The notes under the pieces were generated by a model, which worked only from the letters and a program-made list of their open reading frames with translations, was not told the DNA's origin and ran no database searches. A stretch of 64,000 bases of DNA from Amblyomma americanum (taxonomy: Eukaryota > Arthropoda > Arachnida > Ixodida > Ixodidae): the NCBI RefSeq assembly GCF_052857255.1, contig NC_135505.1:22492269-22556268 (forward strand), written 5' to 3'. The position numbers were made by a program, and so were the translations under genes. Shown piece by piece: positions 31,538 to 43,010 of this stretch (position 1 is its first letter; every line of letters begins with the position of its first letter).

Positions 31538-31853
31538 TAATAATAATAATTGGTTTTTTGGGGGAAAGGAAATGGCGCAGTATCTGTCTCATATATCGTT
31601 GGACACCTGACCAGCGCCGTATGGGAAGGGATAAAGGAGGGAGTGAAAGAAGAAAGGAAGAGAGAGGTGCCGTAGTGGAGGGATCCGGAATAATTTCGAC
31701 CACCTGGGGATCTTTAACGTGCACTGACATCGCACCGCACACGGGCGCATTAGCGTTTTTCCTCCATGAAAACGCAGCCGCCGCGGTCGGGTTCGAACCC
31801 GGGAACTCCGGATCAGTAGTCGAGCGCCCTAACCACTGAGCCACCGCGGCAGG
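31538..31853 (-). mobile_element. Second SINE family, full length
   Basis: Closely matches the copy at 6666-7004. It has AAT units on the left, the tail GGCGCAGTATCTGTCTCATA, the shared central block with GGGATCTTTAACGTGCACTG, and on the right a tRNA-like head with GGGTTCGAACCC (palindromic B box) and CCACTGAGCCACCGCGGC. Minus strand. Confidence 0.85.
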
Positions 31854-31854
31854 T

Positions 31855-32060
31855 AGTCGCTGAGAAAATGTGACTAAAAAACCCTCCAGTGGATTCACAC
31901 TCGTCACGCCCTCGCCGAGGAGGACTGCATGCTTTTTGAAATGAATGGCGGCGCAGTGTACAACATACTCGGTAATCCGCGCAAAGATAGCGCTGTCGAC
32001 GCACGCGTTTTACGCGCTAAATGAGACGCTGATGGGGACACCTGAATCACGCTTTTTCTC
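31855..32060. repeat. Dispersed repeat, related to 62276-62480
   Basis: Order of shared blocks with 62276-62480: TCGCTGAG, GATTCACAC(T/C)CGT(C/G)ACG, GGACTGCATG, GAA(A/G)TGAATGGC, GCACGCGTTTTAC, then a GGnGACACCTG block. The similarity continues for about 200 bases with indels. The class is unknown and no coding is seen. It abuts the SINE head on its left. Confidence 0.6.
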
Positions 32061-32485
32061 TTCTGGCAATCGCTGATAAAAGCTCAAGCGCAGGCAGACT
32101 TCAGCTCGACCTCGGTAGACCCTTCTAAGTGCTGCAGTTTGTGCCAGTTCCGTGTACTGCGTCGCACCTCTGCGCAGAACGTAAGGACTAGGCAAGCTAG
32201 CACACAGCACAAGCGCTCGCTTGGAACTGCCCACTCTTGTGTACTACACCCCTATAGAAAAGAAGTAACAGATTAAAACGGCAGTTGCTTCACCTGAAAT
32301 GTAAGTGATTTCAGGGGTCAGTTTCAGCCCCCAGAAGGAACATAATTACAAAAGAGTAATCGATTCCTATCACTTTATTCTCCTTCCCACTTTTATTAGC
32401 ACAACACAGTCACCCGGACTACAATGAGCCGGTGCGGCTTCCTTGTCCTGTTCTGTAGTGCAATTGTATACGTTGTTAATTTTCA

Positions 32486-32640
32486 CCGCGGTCGTATTTC
32501 GATGGAGGCGTAATCCTTCCCGGTGCTGTACAATGTCAGTGCGCGTTAAACAACTCCAGATGGCCGAAGTTAATTATTCGGAGCCCTCCACTGCAGCGCC
32601 TGAGTCGCTTAGGGACATTAAACCCCATAAAACTAAACCG
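32486..32640 (+). mobile_element. Ruka-like SINE, head-truncated, diverged
   Basis: Starts at the CGGTCGTATTTCGATGGAGG block, continues to AATGTCAGTGCGCGTTAAAC, and ends in CTGAGTCGCTTAGGGACATTAAACC plus an A-rich tail (quoted only in part; key bases TCGCTTAGGGACATTAAACC). Confidence 0.75.
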
Positions 32641-33558
32641 TGCCAGTTTTCGCCGGCTGTTGTTTTTCTCAGCTTTCCTCGTGAGAGCATGAGCAGCGAC
32701 ACTGAACACTCGGTCGGTGTACACACGGGCAGCAGAGAAGGGCGCGGCGTTGTGACGTACGAAGACCGTGCGCACCGGCTCGATGTAGTTATGCAAAAGT
32801 GCCGCGCTTTGTCGTTGGCACTCGGACGGGGACTAAGCTGACTAAACACGACATTGTGCTCCATGGGATGTCGTGGAGAAATGCGAACACGGGGCTACTC
32901 AGATGCAAGTCGCCCAGGCTTGCATGTGCGGACGTCCTTATACGCGCGCGAGTTTTGCGCAGCCCGACCATTGTCGGTCTCGGCACTGTAGCCGTAGCGC
33001 TTGCGACGAAGTCACACCGGCAGTTACGTTTTGTTCTTCAAATAGAAAGTAACTGTCTTCGAGTGCTGGATTACGTAAAGAAAAAAAAATATGATCGTAT
33101 TACTGAGAACGTTGCCCCTTGCGAAATGTGAAGAATGCATTAGAAAATTCGTAGAAAGTGCACTTCATTACAAGTGATGTAGCACTTGTAACGCGTTGCA
33201 TACAACTGTGGAACTGCCTGTCTGCATGCATGCTTTCGGGCCACGGTGCACCGCCGGATGCACGGAACAGCTACGCGAGTAGCGTAGACTTGAACGGTGT
33301 GCGCTCTTCACTTGCGCCTTGTCGTGGCCGCAGTGGACGAGCCTCAGCGGACCTCCGCTGCTGTCACGTGGTTTGAGCAGCTCATGTAGATCAGGAGGAG
33401 CTGTCGCGGCCCCGTGCTGATATCACCTACATGTATCCGTCCACACGACGGCGTGTACTGGCGAGGGAAGTGCGGAATAAATAAGATCAGTTTACTATAG
33501 CGAGGTGAGACTGTAGACACCGCCCATTGAAATTCATCCACCCATCCAAGCCGACGCT
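32641..33558. other. Non-coding stretch
   Basis: I see no supported gene or repeat. The short open frames at 32443-32841 and 32799-33131 run through SINE sequence or lack any domain. Confidence 0.35.
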
Positions 33559-33696
33559 GCCCCGTGTACTGTGCGATGTCAGTGCACGTTAAAGAACCGC
33601 AGGTGGTCGAAATTCCCGGAGCCCTTCACCACGGCGTCCCTCATAGCCTGAGTCGCTTTGGGACGCTAAGCCCCCATAAACCGTAAACCAAACCAA
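33559..33696 (+). mobile_element. Ruka-like SINE, 5'-truncated
   Basis: Begins at CCCGTGTACTGTGCGATGTC and runs through CAGGTGGTCGAAATTCCCGG to the tail CATAGCCTGAGTCGCTTTGG with an A-rich end. The head is missing. Confidence 0.8.
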
Positions 33697-34036
33697 GCCG
33701 ATGCCGCGGGAAGGTGGGACGGTGCGTATTCACGGATGGAAGATACCCACGGGGAAGGCGCTGGCGGTGTTTGCTCAGCTCCGTCCGGTGCAGCGGCGCC
33801 GGCAGCTTCCGCGATGGGTCCTTGGCGCGGTCAGTGATCCCCCCCTCCGTCTAATTTCTGCCCCTCACGTTTGCGGAATTACGATATGGCGAACGGGCGC
33901 TTCCTCCGAGGGAGCTCCGCTTCGCACAATGGACCATTTCGGAAAGTTGCGCGCGCCCCCTACGCGACCGCCGCAAAGCAGGCTGGGAATTGTGAGCGAG
34001 GTTGCCGGGCAGGATCCGCCGGAGCAGTGGTACGCT

Positions 34037-34057
34037 ATGGACGCCGCGCAACAGCAG
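34037..34057 (+). other. Possible first coding exon of the YqaJ gene
   Basis: ATG at 34037 gives seven codons ending CAACAGCAG before a GT donor (GTAAAAAA). The acceptor GGTGCAG at 35283 would join in phase to GTACCACTACG of the nuclease frame. The intron would be 1226 bp. The ATG lies about 105 bases inside the left terminal repeat. It is consistent in phase but unsupported by transcript evidence. Confidence 0.4.
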
Positions 34058-35274
34058 GTAAAAAAAAAACGTTTTTTTGGAGTGCTAGTAATACTTTTGT
34101 TGCATATTTGCGCCGCACAAGTTATCTTTACATTGCCGTACAACTTTTCTGTGGTTATGCAGCCGACGCTACGAGCGCGAAGCGAGTATTTTCGCAAGTG
34201 AGCGCACGAGAAGCGCACACATGTGCCAGTGTCGCGCGCTCGCTGCTTGCGTTGCATAGCAACAGCGTTGTCAGCGTTTTATATATCTATGCTGCAGAAG
34301 GCACGAGCGCGATCTTACGGCTAGCAGGCGTGTTTTGCTGGTGAGCACGCGCTAACAGTGCATTTATTTACTGGTCGCCCGTCGCGAACATTCCAAGTTT
34401 GTGCGGCTGTCCCGGCGGCAGGCGTAGTACGTAGCGTACAGTACATTCATGTTTGTTGCAACAGTGCGACACCCTCTTGCGAGAATGTATGCGCTGTATT
34501 TTAGCAAAATACGTCGTTATCGAGCACTGCCCATTCAGTCTTTTGGTTACAGCGTGCTATTTAATCTATGTTTATTCTACGCACGACTCTGAAACAAGTA
34601 TATGGTCGAAAGAAACGGACAGAGCATACGTTAATAACGTACACCTTGCAAGAAGTAAGTAGTTGAGTTGGCGCTTAGCTTGTGCCAGCGCATTTTCTTG
34701 TCTGTAGTGTTGTTTGAATAGCGCGCAGCAAGTACGAAGCAGAACCAAGCTCTTGCATTAGCACTGTTACATTCTGTGTAGCTGAGCATAGCATCTCGAT
34801 ACAGATAGCAGTTGCTGTTTGTGCCATATTCAACGAGTTTGACAGCTCATACCATCTCGGTCGCGGTCTCCATGTCTTACTACCATGGAGTGCAGATAGA
34901 CGCAGCCAAAATATGAACGTGCCTCGGTGGCTACAAGTAACGCGAACGCGGTCGAAAAAAACAAACTGGGGCGGATGTTTTGACTAACCTGAAAAACATG
35001 GACGCGCCAGTACTTTGCACTAGGGCGCCTCAGAGTTTAGCTAGATGTTTACCGAGCCCGTCCATGTGCAACATTCTTCACGGCCGCGCGTAGTAAACGA
35101 AACGGGTTCAGCGTTGCTTTTCAAGCATGCTTGCCACAATTAAACAAAACACAATGTATAAATACTCTTTTATTTCAAGATCGCATTGGTGGTCCCATGA
35201 TCAGCTGTGTATGCTTGCATGCTCTGTTTATATGTGGAGTGCCAAGGAAAACATTTTGACACTTGCTTATACCC

Positions 35275-36717
35275 ATGGTGCAGGTACCACTACGAACCAT
35301 TCGTAATGCAATCCCTCTTCAAGAAAGGTTACCGAAAGGACCATGGACAAAGCAGTTAAAAGACGTGCCGGATGGGTTCTCGGAGCAAGAAATCTTGGCA
35401 CATCAGAATGCACATGGTGCTCAGAAACATACTGTAAGCGGATACAGGATGTTTAAATCAGAGAAGGTTCAAAATGTTCTTATTTGCAAGGCTGACAGGT
35501 CCACTTTTGTTAAAGCAACCGTGGAGGCATCGTTCTCTTTGGCAAAATCATATAACACCGCTGCTGTGCTCTCGTCAAATGGAACTGTGGTTGAAGGAAC
35601 CTGCAACTGCCGGGCTGGAGCTGCAGGTGTTTGTAAACATGTAGTTGCATTATTATGGTTTTTACTAGACCTGAAGCGCTCTGGGGCAGCCTACGTGCGA
35701 GACACGCAGTCGTGTACAGACAAACCCAGAGCATGGGGTACTGGGGCTAAGAAGGTCAACGTGCACACACGTGAGTTCTCACAACTACGTTTTGTGAAAC
35801 ATATGCCAATGAAAGCTGGTAGGCATCTGACTCAAGAAACCACAGTTTCTCTGAGAGTGACAGAAGACCATATTAAGAGAATGCATCAGACACAGAAAAA
35901 TATTCCAAACGCCATGCTATGCAAGACGCTGGAGGACAACCACTTTCTGCCCGTACCAGTGAAAAGAACACTTCACGAGGAGGCTCTTAGCCAGATGCCA
36001 ATCAGGTTACCAGTGCAATCCCTGTGGGCTGAGCATGTGCCAGCTGGGTACAAGTTCGGCTCCTGTGAGCTTACTTTAGAAGACTCATGGGCCCTTGAGC
36101 AAGCGACTAGGATGCAAAGCGGCTCTACAACATGGAACTTCGAGAGATCCAAGCGCCTGACTGCTTCACACTTCGGAGATGTGGTGTCACGGCAGAAGCC
36201 AGCTGACGAGAAGTATTTCAAGAGGCTGTTCGGGTCTAGCCAGATGCAGACCAAATACATGGCTGATGGTTTAAGGAATGAAGATGCAGCCGTGCAACGT
36301 TACATAGGGAAGAGAACAGTGCCAGTTAGGAGTTACTATTGTGGGTTGTGTGTCAATCCTGGTGTCCCTGTTCTTGGTGCAACGCCTGACCGTGTTGTAG
36401 AGGAGGGAGGAGATTTTGGTCTCCTTGAAGTTAAGACCCTCTCAGCTGCCAAGGAACGGGGTGATGAATTAGAAAATGCTGTGAATACGGCATCCTACCT
36501 GAAGAATGGAGTTCTTAAACCAACGCACAAGTACTTTTACCAGGTCCAGGGGCAAATGGCTTTGACTGGACTCTCCTGGTGTGATTTTGTGGTTGATAAT
36601 GGCACAGACTGCACTTTTCAGAGGATCACTTTTGACAGCTCGCTTTGGATTTCCAAAATGCTGCCATGTCTTCTGGAATGTTACAAGAACTACCAAGAGC
36701 ACTGTGCTTGTGTGTGA
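35275..36717 (+). CDS. SWIM zinc finger - YqaJ-type nuclease of ISL2EU element
   Basis: 480 residues from the first ATG in frame, or 484 if a short upstream exon (34037-34057) joins at 35284. Two domains are readable, numbering from 35263: a SWIM finger CNCRAGAAGVCKH (C114, C116, C124, H126), a nucleic-acid or protein-binding zinc site, and a C-terminal YqaJ/lambda-exonuclease-like nuclease. The nuclease motifs are RNEDAAV (E340), ATPDRVV (D376), LLEVKT (E389, K391), and YFYQVQGQM near 427-432, the order expected for its D-E-x-K metal centre. It belongs to the same element as the convergent transposase; its exact role in transposition is unknown to me. All expected nuclease residues are intact. 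A LINE fragment begins just after the stop, so the natural 3' untranslated region is disturbed. Confidence 0.85.
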   Translation: MVQVPLRTIRNAIPLQERLPKGPWTKQLKDVPDGFSEQEILAHQNAHGAQKHTVSGYRMFKSEKVQNVLICKADRSTFVKATVEASFSLAKSYNTAAVLSSNGTVVEGTCNCRAGAAGVCKHVVALLWFLLDLKRSGAAYVRDTQSCTDKPRAWGTGAKKVNVHTREFSQLRFVKHMPMKAGRHLTQETTVSLRVTEDHIKRMHQTQKNIPNAMLCKTLEDNHFLPVPVKRTLHEEALSQMPIRLPVQSLWAEHVPAGYKFGSCELTLEDSWALEQATRMQSGSTTWNFERSKRLTASHFGDVVSRQKPADEKYFKRLFGSSQMQTKYMADGLRNEDAAVQRYIGKRTVPVRSYYCGLCVNPGVPVLGATPDRVVEEGGDFGLLEVKTLSAAKERGDELENAVNTASYLKNGVLKPTHKYFYQVQGQMALTGLSWCDFVVDNGTDCTFQRITFDSSLWISKMLPCLLECYKNYQEHCACV

Positions 36718-36724
36718 ATTTCAA

Positions 36725-37103
36725 TATATTGTGCTCCTGCCCGCAGTACAGTCCACAGAGGGTATGCCTTAGCCATGAACTTGACCAACTGGACGACCAA
36801 CCGCTATCCGAAAAAAGAATTCGACAACATCGAAAGGACCTACCGTCGCAGAAGAAGGCCGTGCAAGCGCTTTTGCGCTTCTTGCAATCTACCGGCCTGT
36901 GTGAAAGACTAACTGGAACGCCTTGTGTGTGTGTGTGTGTGTTTCCATGTGTGCACATTCCTTTTTTTCTTTTTTTCGTTTTTCTCTCTGTCATCTTTCT
37001 AACCCCTATCCCCCATCCCCAGTGTAGGGCAGCAAACCGGAGACTCACATCTGGTTAACCTCCCTACCTTTCCTTTTCATTCTCTCTCTCTCTCTCTCAA
37101 TGA
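36725..37103 (+). mobile_element. 5'-truncated LINE 3' end (I/Jockey/R1-like)
   Basis: An open stretch reads like the C-terminus of a non-LTR retrotransposon ORF2: LCSCPQYSPQR, then LSEKRIRQHRKDLPSQKKAV, then ALLRFLQSTGLCERL (about 36727-36910). It is followed by a (TG)n run, a 3' untranslated region with CAGCAAACCGGAGACTCACA and CTGGTTAACCTCCCTACCTT, and a terminal (CT)n run at 37080-37099. This is a typical tick LINE tail. The clade is a guess. Confidence 0.7.
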
Positions 37104-38571
37104 CTTATTTCAGTTACATTGCTCTGCAAGACAAAGATGCTTGGACTCATGTACTTGCTTGGATGCTTTGGCATGTGTTCATACTTACATATATTTGGTT
37201 TTTAAATATCTTGTATGGCATTAGTCTCTATGAAGAAATGAAGAAAGTGTTTTTCTGTGTAATATCATTATGACCATGTGCATGTGTTGCCACTACCTAT
37301 TTAAATGTGTGTGCAACTAGCAACTAATCGGTGTGTGAAAAGTAAATGTCAAGCACCACACGTCATGCTGCCCTGTCATTGAACACATACATAATGCACT
37401 CTTAGTCCCAGGAACCTGGGCAGCTACATACTTCAACATTTACTATACTTAATGATGATAGTGACCTCACATTGGTCTCTGTAAGGAAACCACATTGAAA
37501 GTTGCAAGCAAAATCTTTGCAAATTGACAAGTGTGTTCTCCGTAGTGAAGGTACTCTTTCACTCAATACGACTTGTAACATACGTGGAGTGAACCAACGA
37601 AGGCTTATGCTTTACAGTAAATCAATGTTTAGTCATAGAGAGCGCCCAAAGTGCACATTTAGCATACTTTGAACTGAGGGGTTAATGCACAAGTTCCGAG
37701 CAGCACTGGGCTCGCACTGCTTTTGACGACCAAGCTCAAACCTGCCGCATCTAGAGTACTGCAGCTGATATTGAGTGCGATAGCATTGATTCATATAAGT
37801 TCGTTCTCAAGGGTTCCATGCAGGACATTACATAAGAGTTGGTAATAAAGCTCTCAAATTTCAATGGCATGAAATACTCTCATACATATACAAATTTTTT
37901 ACATATACAGTACACACATATACAAATATACAATACACATACATATCACAATTTTTTCAAAAATAGGAGCACGTCACTAACACATGTAAAAATAACAAAG
38001 TGAAATTCACTTTACAGATTTCATTCCAAAAAGTTAGGAAAGACAATCTGTGGTAGAAAAGACAATGGCTACAAACATAAACTTTCCATATTGTCTGTGT
38101 AGTTCAGCAATGAGACTGGTGATTTGGTTTCAAGTCATGACTCGGATATAGTACTGCCACATTCTATGCTCAAATCATTTGTACAACACTGTCACAGAAA
38201 TAAGACATTGCAGCCCTATGTAGCCTGTACAGTAACTTCAGACTTCAGCAGAGCAAGAAATGCGGCTCTAGTCTGCTGTGCATGAAGTAGTGTACTTTAA
38301 CGCAAGTTCAATGCCTTGCACTGCAGCAGGGATTCTCAAACTGCGTTTTGTGGAACTCTCTGGTTTCTTGGAGCACTTCCTAGATTCCCCAAGCACCTAT
38401 GTTTATGCATGTCTTCATCCGCCTTAGCCAAGTATTTTGGGACTAATGCTGTAGCTGCTTACTGCTATCTTACTATACAGCCAGTCATAACTGAATTTAA
38501 GTATTTGTTCAGGTGCTGTGCAGTTTGCGTACCCCTTTTAAATATGTCGGCCAGCACCTTTTGAAGTCTCA
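37104..38571. other. AT-rich non-coding interior of ISL2EU element
   Basis: No gene is seen between the two convergent genes. An ACATATACAAAT-type simple repeat is at about 37880-37950. Polyadenylation-like AATAAA occurs near 37847. This AT-rich part likely holds the 3' ends of both genes. Confidence 0.5.
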
Positions 38572-38735
38572 GCCGCAGCGGTCGAATTTCGATGGAGGCA
38601 AAATTCTAGAGGCCCATGTACTGTGCAATGTCAGTGCATGTTAAAGAACCCAGGTGGTCGAAATCTCCTGAGCCCTTCTCTACGGGGTCCCTCATAGCCT
38701 CAGTCGCTTTGGGACGTTAAACCCCCATAAAGCAA
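38572..38735 (+). mobile_element. Ruka-like SINE inside ISL2EU element
   Basis: Starts at CAGCCGCAGCGGTCGAATTT, has GATGGAGGCAAAATTCTAGA and GTGCATGTTAAAGAACCCAG, and ends at CAGTCGCTTTGGGACGTTAA. It lies in the spacer between the two genes and disrupts neither. Confidence 0.8.
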
Positions 38736-38918
38736 ATCTTTCCAAGACAGGCTCCGTGACCGAAGCTGGCCAAAACATAAATGAAACTTGTTAGAAGCCG
38801 ACTGCATTTTAGCCAAATAAAGTTGGTCTTTCTTCAACTGAGAAAGAAAAAGTTTGAGCACCCCTGCGTTACAGTAGACCATGCACAACATACAAAACAT
38901 TAAAAACGCCACCATCGC

Positions 38919-41546
38919 TCATCGGTTTAGAATGGGCTCATGCATGAAATTATTGAGAAAACAACAAATTTTCCATATCTTGTTCAGCTTCTCTGCCATA
39001 ACATTAGGAAAGACGGCACGGAGTATCCTGAAGTTTTTAACTTCCCTGATGACACGCTCAACATGGATTCGCAAACTGGCTATCTGCCGTGTTGCTAACT
39101 CATCTGCCAGTGACAACTGCGTGCGGCCATTCAACATGGGTGGCATGTTTAATTTGACTCCAAGCTGACGGAGGTCATCTTCAATGAGGAATCCTCTATC
39201 CGCCATTACACTGTCCCCTTCCTCGAGCAACTCATACAGGCCACTGTGTCTTGTGATTTCTCGATCAGAAAGTCTTCCAGGAGCAAGATTAGACACGAAA
39301 GAAACGAAGCCATTTGGAGTGATGCCAATGAGCCCTTTTGCGGTGTTATGTCCCTTATACGAGCTGAAAGTGTCGCTTTGTGTTTTGTAGTCAGACGGGT
39401 TCTCGATAAAAATTTCTGTGCAGTCCAGTACAATGCGTGTAGATGGGTACAGTTCTTTAAAATTGTCTGGCATGAACAGGTCCACTGTGTTACGTGATGG
39501 CCACATTGGTACCTGGATTAGCATTTCATACAAAAAATTAACCCAAAATGAGTACATAGCACTCACGGTCGCCACAGACACTTTCAGGCGATATGCCAAA
39601 TCCTGCTCTAGCAGGCCAACTCTGAGCCTGCAAAGCACTGCAATAAGCTGTTCTTTCATTGTCAGTGCTGGTGGCCTGCCAGCACCCGTTTTCAGTGTCT
39701 GGTACATGCATTCAACATGTTCAACGAACGCATCAAATTTTTTGAAGGAGTTGAAACCCGTATAAAACACGAGTCGTTTCTCATCTGAAACGAAATCGTG
39801 AACTTTGGAGACACAATCTTTTAGTTTTAGTTTCTCTTTGAGAGCCTCAACTTTCACATCGTGCAACTGAGACTTCAGATCCTCGACCTCTTTCTGGAGC
39901 TCAGATTTGTCTTTGCGGAGCAAGCTATTTTCATGCTCGAGTTTTTCGCAGTGTTCGAGAAGGTGGGCGACTTTTCTTAGTGCGGCAGCAGATGCTGCGT
40001 CTGGAGGCCCCATGGAGTATGAGTGGTCGGCACCTAAAAAAGAAATGAACTGTTTAATGATTTGCGAACAGTTAGGCCCTGCTTTAATGCAGATTTCAGG
40101 TTTTGAAATAGTCACTTCAGCCGACAGTGGGTGTTCTGAACCTTTGCTCTCGGCTTACATTGATATACAGACAACAGAGAACCAGGATAACGAAGCCATA
40201 CAGCCCAACTCTCTTTCACTCCACTGATCCACCTGTGCAAGCAGCTTACCAACCAGCAAGTCCAGATCAATACTATCCAGTTATACTTCTAAGCCTCATG
40301 AGCTGTTTGTTTCCCCTCCTGAGCATGCAGTTCGACGACGTTGCAGCTTGTGCTACCAGCGTACTGGTGTGGAATCGCCAATCATGCTGCATGACCGTAT
40401 CCGTAGTGAACCAAAATACATAAATACTAGGTTTCATGCACCCAGCAAGTCCACCAAATTTGGCTAGCCTGACTTTTGGGACATTTCTCCAAGCTGGGGT
40501 GAAGGGAATAATGTCGAGGAAAAAGAAATGAAATGGGTAAGTTTCACAATGCCGTGCACTGGTGGAAGAGGTACCGCGTTTATCATAAAACTCGCTGTAG
40601 TAACATATGCACGGTAGAAATCACTGATAACATTTATGTCACAGAACACATGAGGTTCTGCCACTCCCAACATGCAACCTATCATGCAGACGTCCAATGG
40701 CTAGCTGCAAAAGCTCGCGGAAAACTGGCTTCGCGGGAAAAAGTTTTGTCAGTTTTCACTGGATGTAGAAGCCGCTCGCTATAAATATGCCGGTTGCCAC
40801 AACACCCGTGGACCTCGGTATCAGTGGGCGCGATAGGGGTCCGTTAAAAGCGAAAAATAAGTTTTCATAGTGGAATGAAGAAAGCGACAATTTTTAACCA
40901 CCACTAACCTTCCGTTTCCGTGCGAGGCGAAGCCGGTGCACCGAAGGTCAGCTGGGTGGGCTCCTTGGAAACTGCGTCGCTCTCTGCGTACAAAAAAAAA
41001 AACGCTTTCATGAAAATGCGTACACACAAAGCCGAAGCATCAGAAAAAAGATGGCACAGTTAAAGCGTCGCTTACTTCGATCGCATTGGGGCACGTCAAC
41101 TACGCAGCCGATCTCCAACTCGTTCAGAAGGAGCACCGGGCTGGCAGAGGCAGTTTTGGAGCTCGTCTTCTTGCGTTTCGCGACTGGAAAGGATTTGGAA
41201 GTTATGATAATATGCAATAACAGTCTGAATATATATACTTACCGGTATTAAAGGAAAGAGATAGTTGATTGATGACTTTATGGGGGAAAATTGTTGGCAG
41301 CCGGTCCATATAACCACGGCGTCCACTTGCGTTGAAGTGGGCTCCGCATATCCGGTGGTGCTTAGAAGGTTGCCACAAAGAGAAGCGACCAGCACTTCCC
41401 TGGCGGTTAATTCTTCTCACCCACTCCTTTTTTTCTTTTTCATTTGCAGGGAACGCATGAAATGAAACGTTCTTGTCTCTCAGCGTGTTGTTGTCGCAAC
41501 CAGGCACACAACAAGTCTGACCGCCGCCTCGGCACTTCGACGACAT
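38919..41546 (-). CDS. THAP - coiled coil - DDE transposase of ISL2EU element
   Basis: Four exons on the minus strand: 41546-41243, 41183-41076, 40983-40909, 40033-38919. All introns are GT-AG, all junctions keep phase, and the total is 1602 nt, or 533 residues plus stop. Exon 1 (ATG at 41546) is a THAP zinc finger: CCVPGCDNN at about residues 11-19, then a tryptophan helix, then HHRICGAHF. Residues about 177-233 form a heptad coiled coil (LEHCEKLEHENSLLRKDKSE region). About 285-325 is a helix-turn-helix of the HTH_Tnp_4 kind. The DDE_Tnp_4 catalytic domain follows with VLDCTE (D366), MADRGF (D441) and HVERVI (E488). All key residues are intact. THAP would bind the terminal repeats, and the DDE domain would cut and join DNA. 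It is related to Harbinger/HARBI1 nucleases. Exons 2-3 are low complexity and less certain. Confidence 0.85.
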
Positions 41547-41797
41547 CGCGTGCAGTAGTGGCTGCGGTCACTAAGTGACCAACAGGCACGTAACACTTAA
41601 TATAGCGCACCTGCAACCGCCCAACACCAAAAAATACACGAAATCTCAAACCAAACAAAGTACGCACACACACACACCACAGCTATGCAAACGCAGGAGA
41701 CAGGAAAGATGACCGGCCGGTCGGCGCTCGCTCATTTTTCCCATAATGCGTCGCGCGCCCGCTAGGTTTTTTCGCGGCGCTGCGATTTCCGAAATGG
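41547..41797 (-). promoter_or_regulatory. 5' region of ISL2EU transposase, up to P insertion
   Basis: About 250 bases between the THAP start codon and the P insertion. It should contain the transposase promoter and part of the right terminal repeat. A clear TATA box is not obvious. A (CA)n run is at about 41664-41675. Confidence 0.4.
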
Positions 41798-42284
41798 TAG
41801 GGAGCCTACATACATGCCGCCTGCCGCCTGGCTTAGGGTGGTGACATCTCTCCCAGTGTTGCCGAAAACGGCCGCTAAACATGACGGGCAGCCATGTTGT
41901 TCCCCTTGAAGAGAGCATCCCCGGCTTTCAGTGGCGTGGTCGCTGGGGCGATCTACAACATTAGTTTATATTCTAGTTTATCGGCGTTTCTTTCGAAGTT
42001 AGTACCAACAGATGACGCCGTTCCGACGACATAGAGCAGTTCTCAGCGACGGTGCATTACACTCCGAACGGGTCTCTCCTCTGCGCGCGTCATCGCGCCA
42101 AAAGGCAGCGCTTATCAATTACGTAAAAAGGGTTCCTCCTCACGATGAGCACTAACCGAGCTTAGGTGTTGGGCGTTCAGAATTTAATGTTATGACGGTA
42201 ATCAAAAGATTACGCAGGCCCACTTTTTAATGCTTATCAATTACTTGGTTCATGCGCGGCCTGTACAGAATGTGGCCGTAGTGG

Positions 42285-42690
42285 CTGTGTAGCTTATGTC
42301 GGGCATAATCGCCGCAAGTGTTCTATCGTTGGATAGCTTATGTCGAGTATAATTGCACCGGACTAATTGTAGGTCTCAATTACTTACCGGTAATTAGTTA
42401 ATTGTAATGTAATTGAAATTTACGCTACATCACTAAGTCGCTGGATAGCTTATGTCGAGTACAATTGCACTGAACTAATCTTGTCTTACCGACCATTAAT
42501 TAGATAACCGTGATTAAAAATCAATCGTTATGCTCCATCATCAAGCTATATATCGTTGGATAGCTTATGTCGAGTATAATTCCACCGGAGTAATCGCAGG
42601 TCTTAATTACCATTAATTATTTATTTGATTTAAAATTGAACCTAATGCTATAGCATCGTCATATATCCTTGAAAGGTCTCGATGAGTAGA
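42285..42690. repeat. Subterminal direct repeats of P element
   Basis: AGCTTATGTCG occurs at 42291, 42335, 42447 and 42562. The last three share a longer unit (GGATAGCTTATGTCGAGTA, then ATT or ATTGCAC, then CCGGA-TAAT and a TTAATTA-rich part) with 112-115-base spacing, and a decayed further copy follows to about 42690. The position, about 0.5-0.9 kb inside the left end, fits internal transposase-binding sites. That function is inference. Confidence 0.75.
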
Positions 42691-43010
42691 ATCGAAAATG
42701 TAACGGTAAACCGAGCTAACGCTGGTCTATGTAGGTTCAAAATAAAACCACGCAACAGAAGCAAAACAGTAGCACCTAATGCTTATGCATTCACAGCACG
42801 GGAAGAGACTTAAGTGCCCCAGTAGTTCTATTACCGACATCACAATGGCATTTGCGTGTGCAATGTACCATTAGTTTGTGCATTTTGCTCTTCTGTGAGC
42901 AATTACACATGCTCTACGCAATGAGCTATGCAACCCCATACTAGCACACTGTAGCTTCAGCAAAAGGTATAAACATACTTAAAAAAATTTAGGGAATCTT
43001 GAGGCTGATG

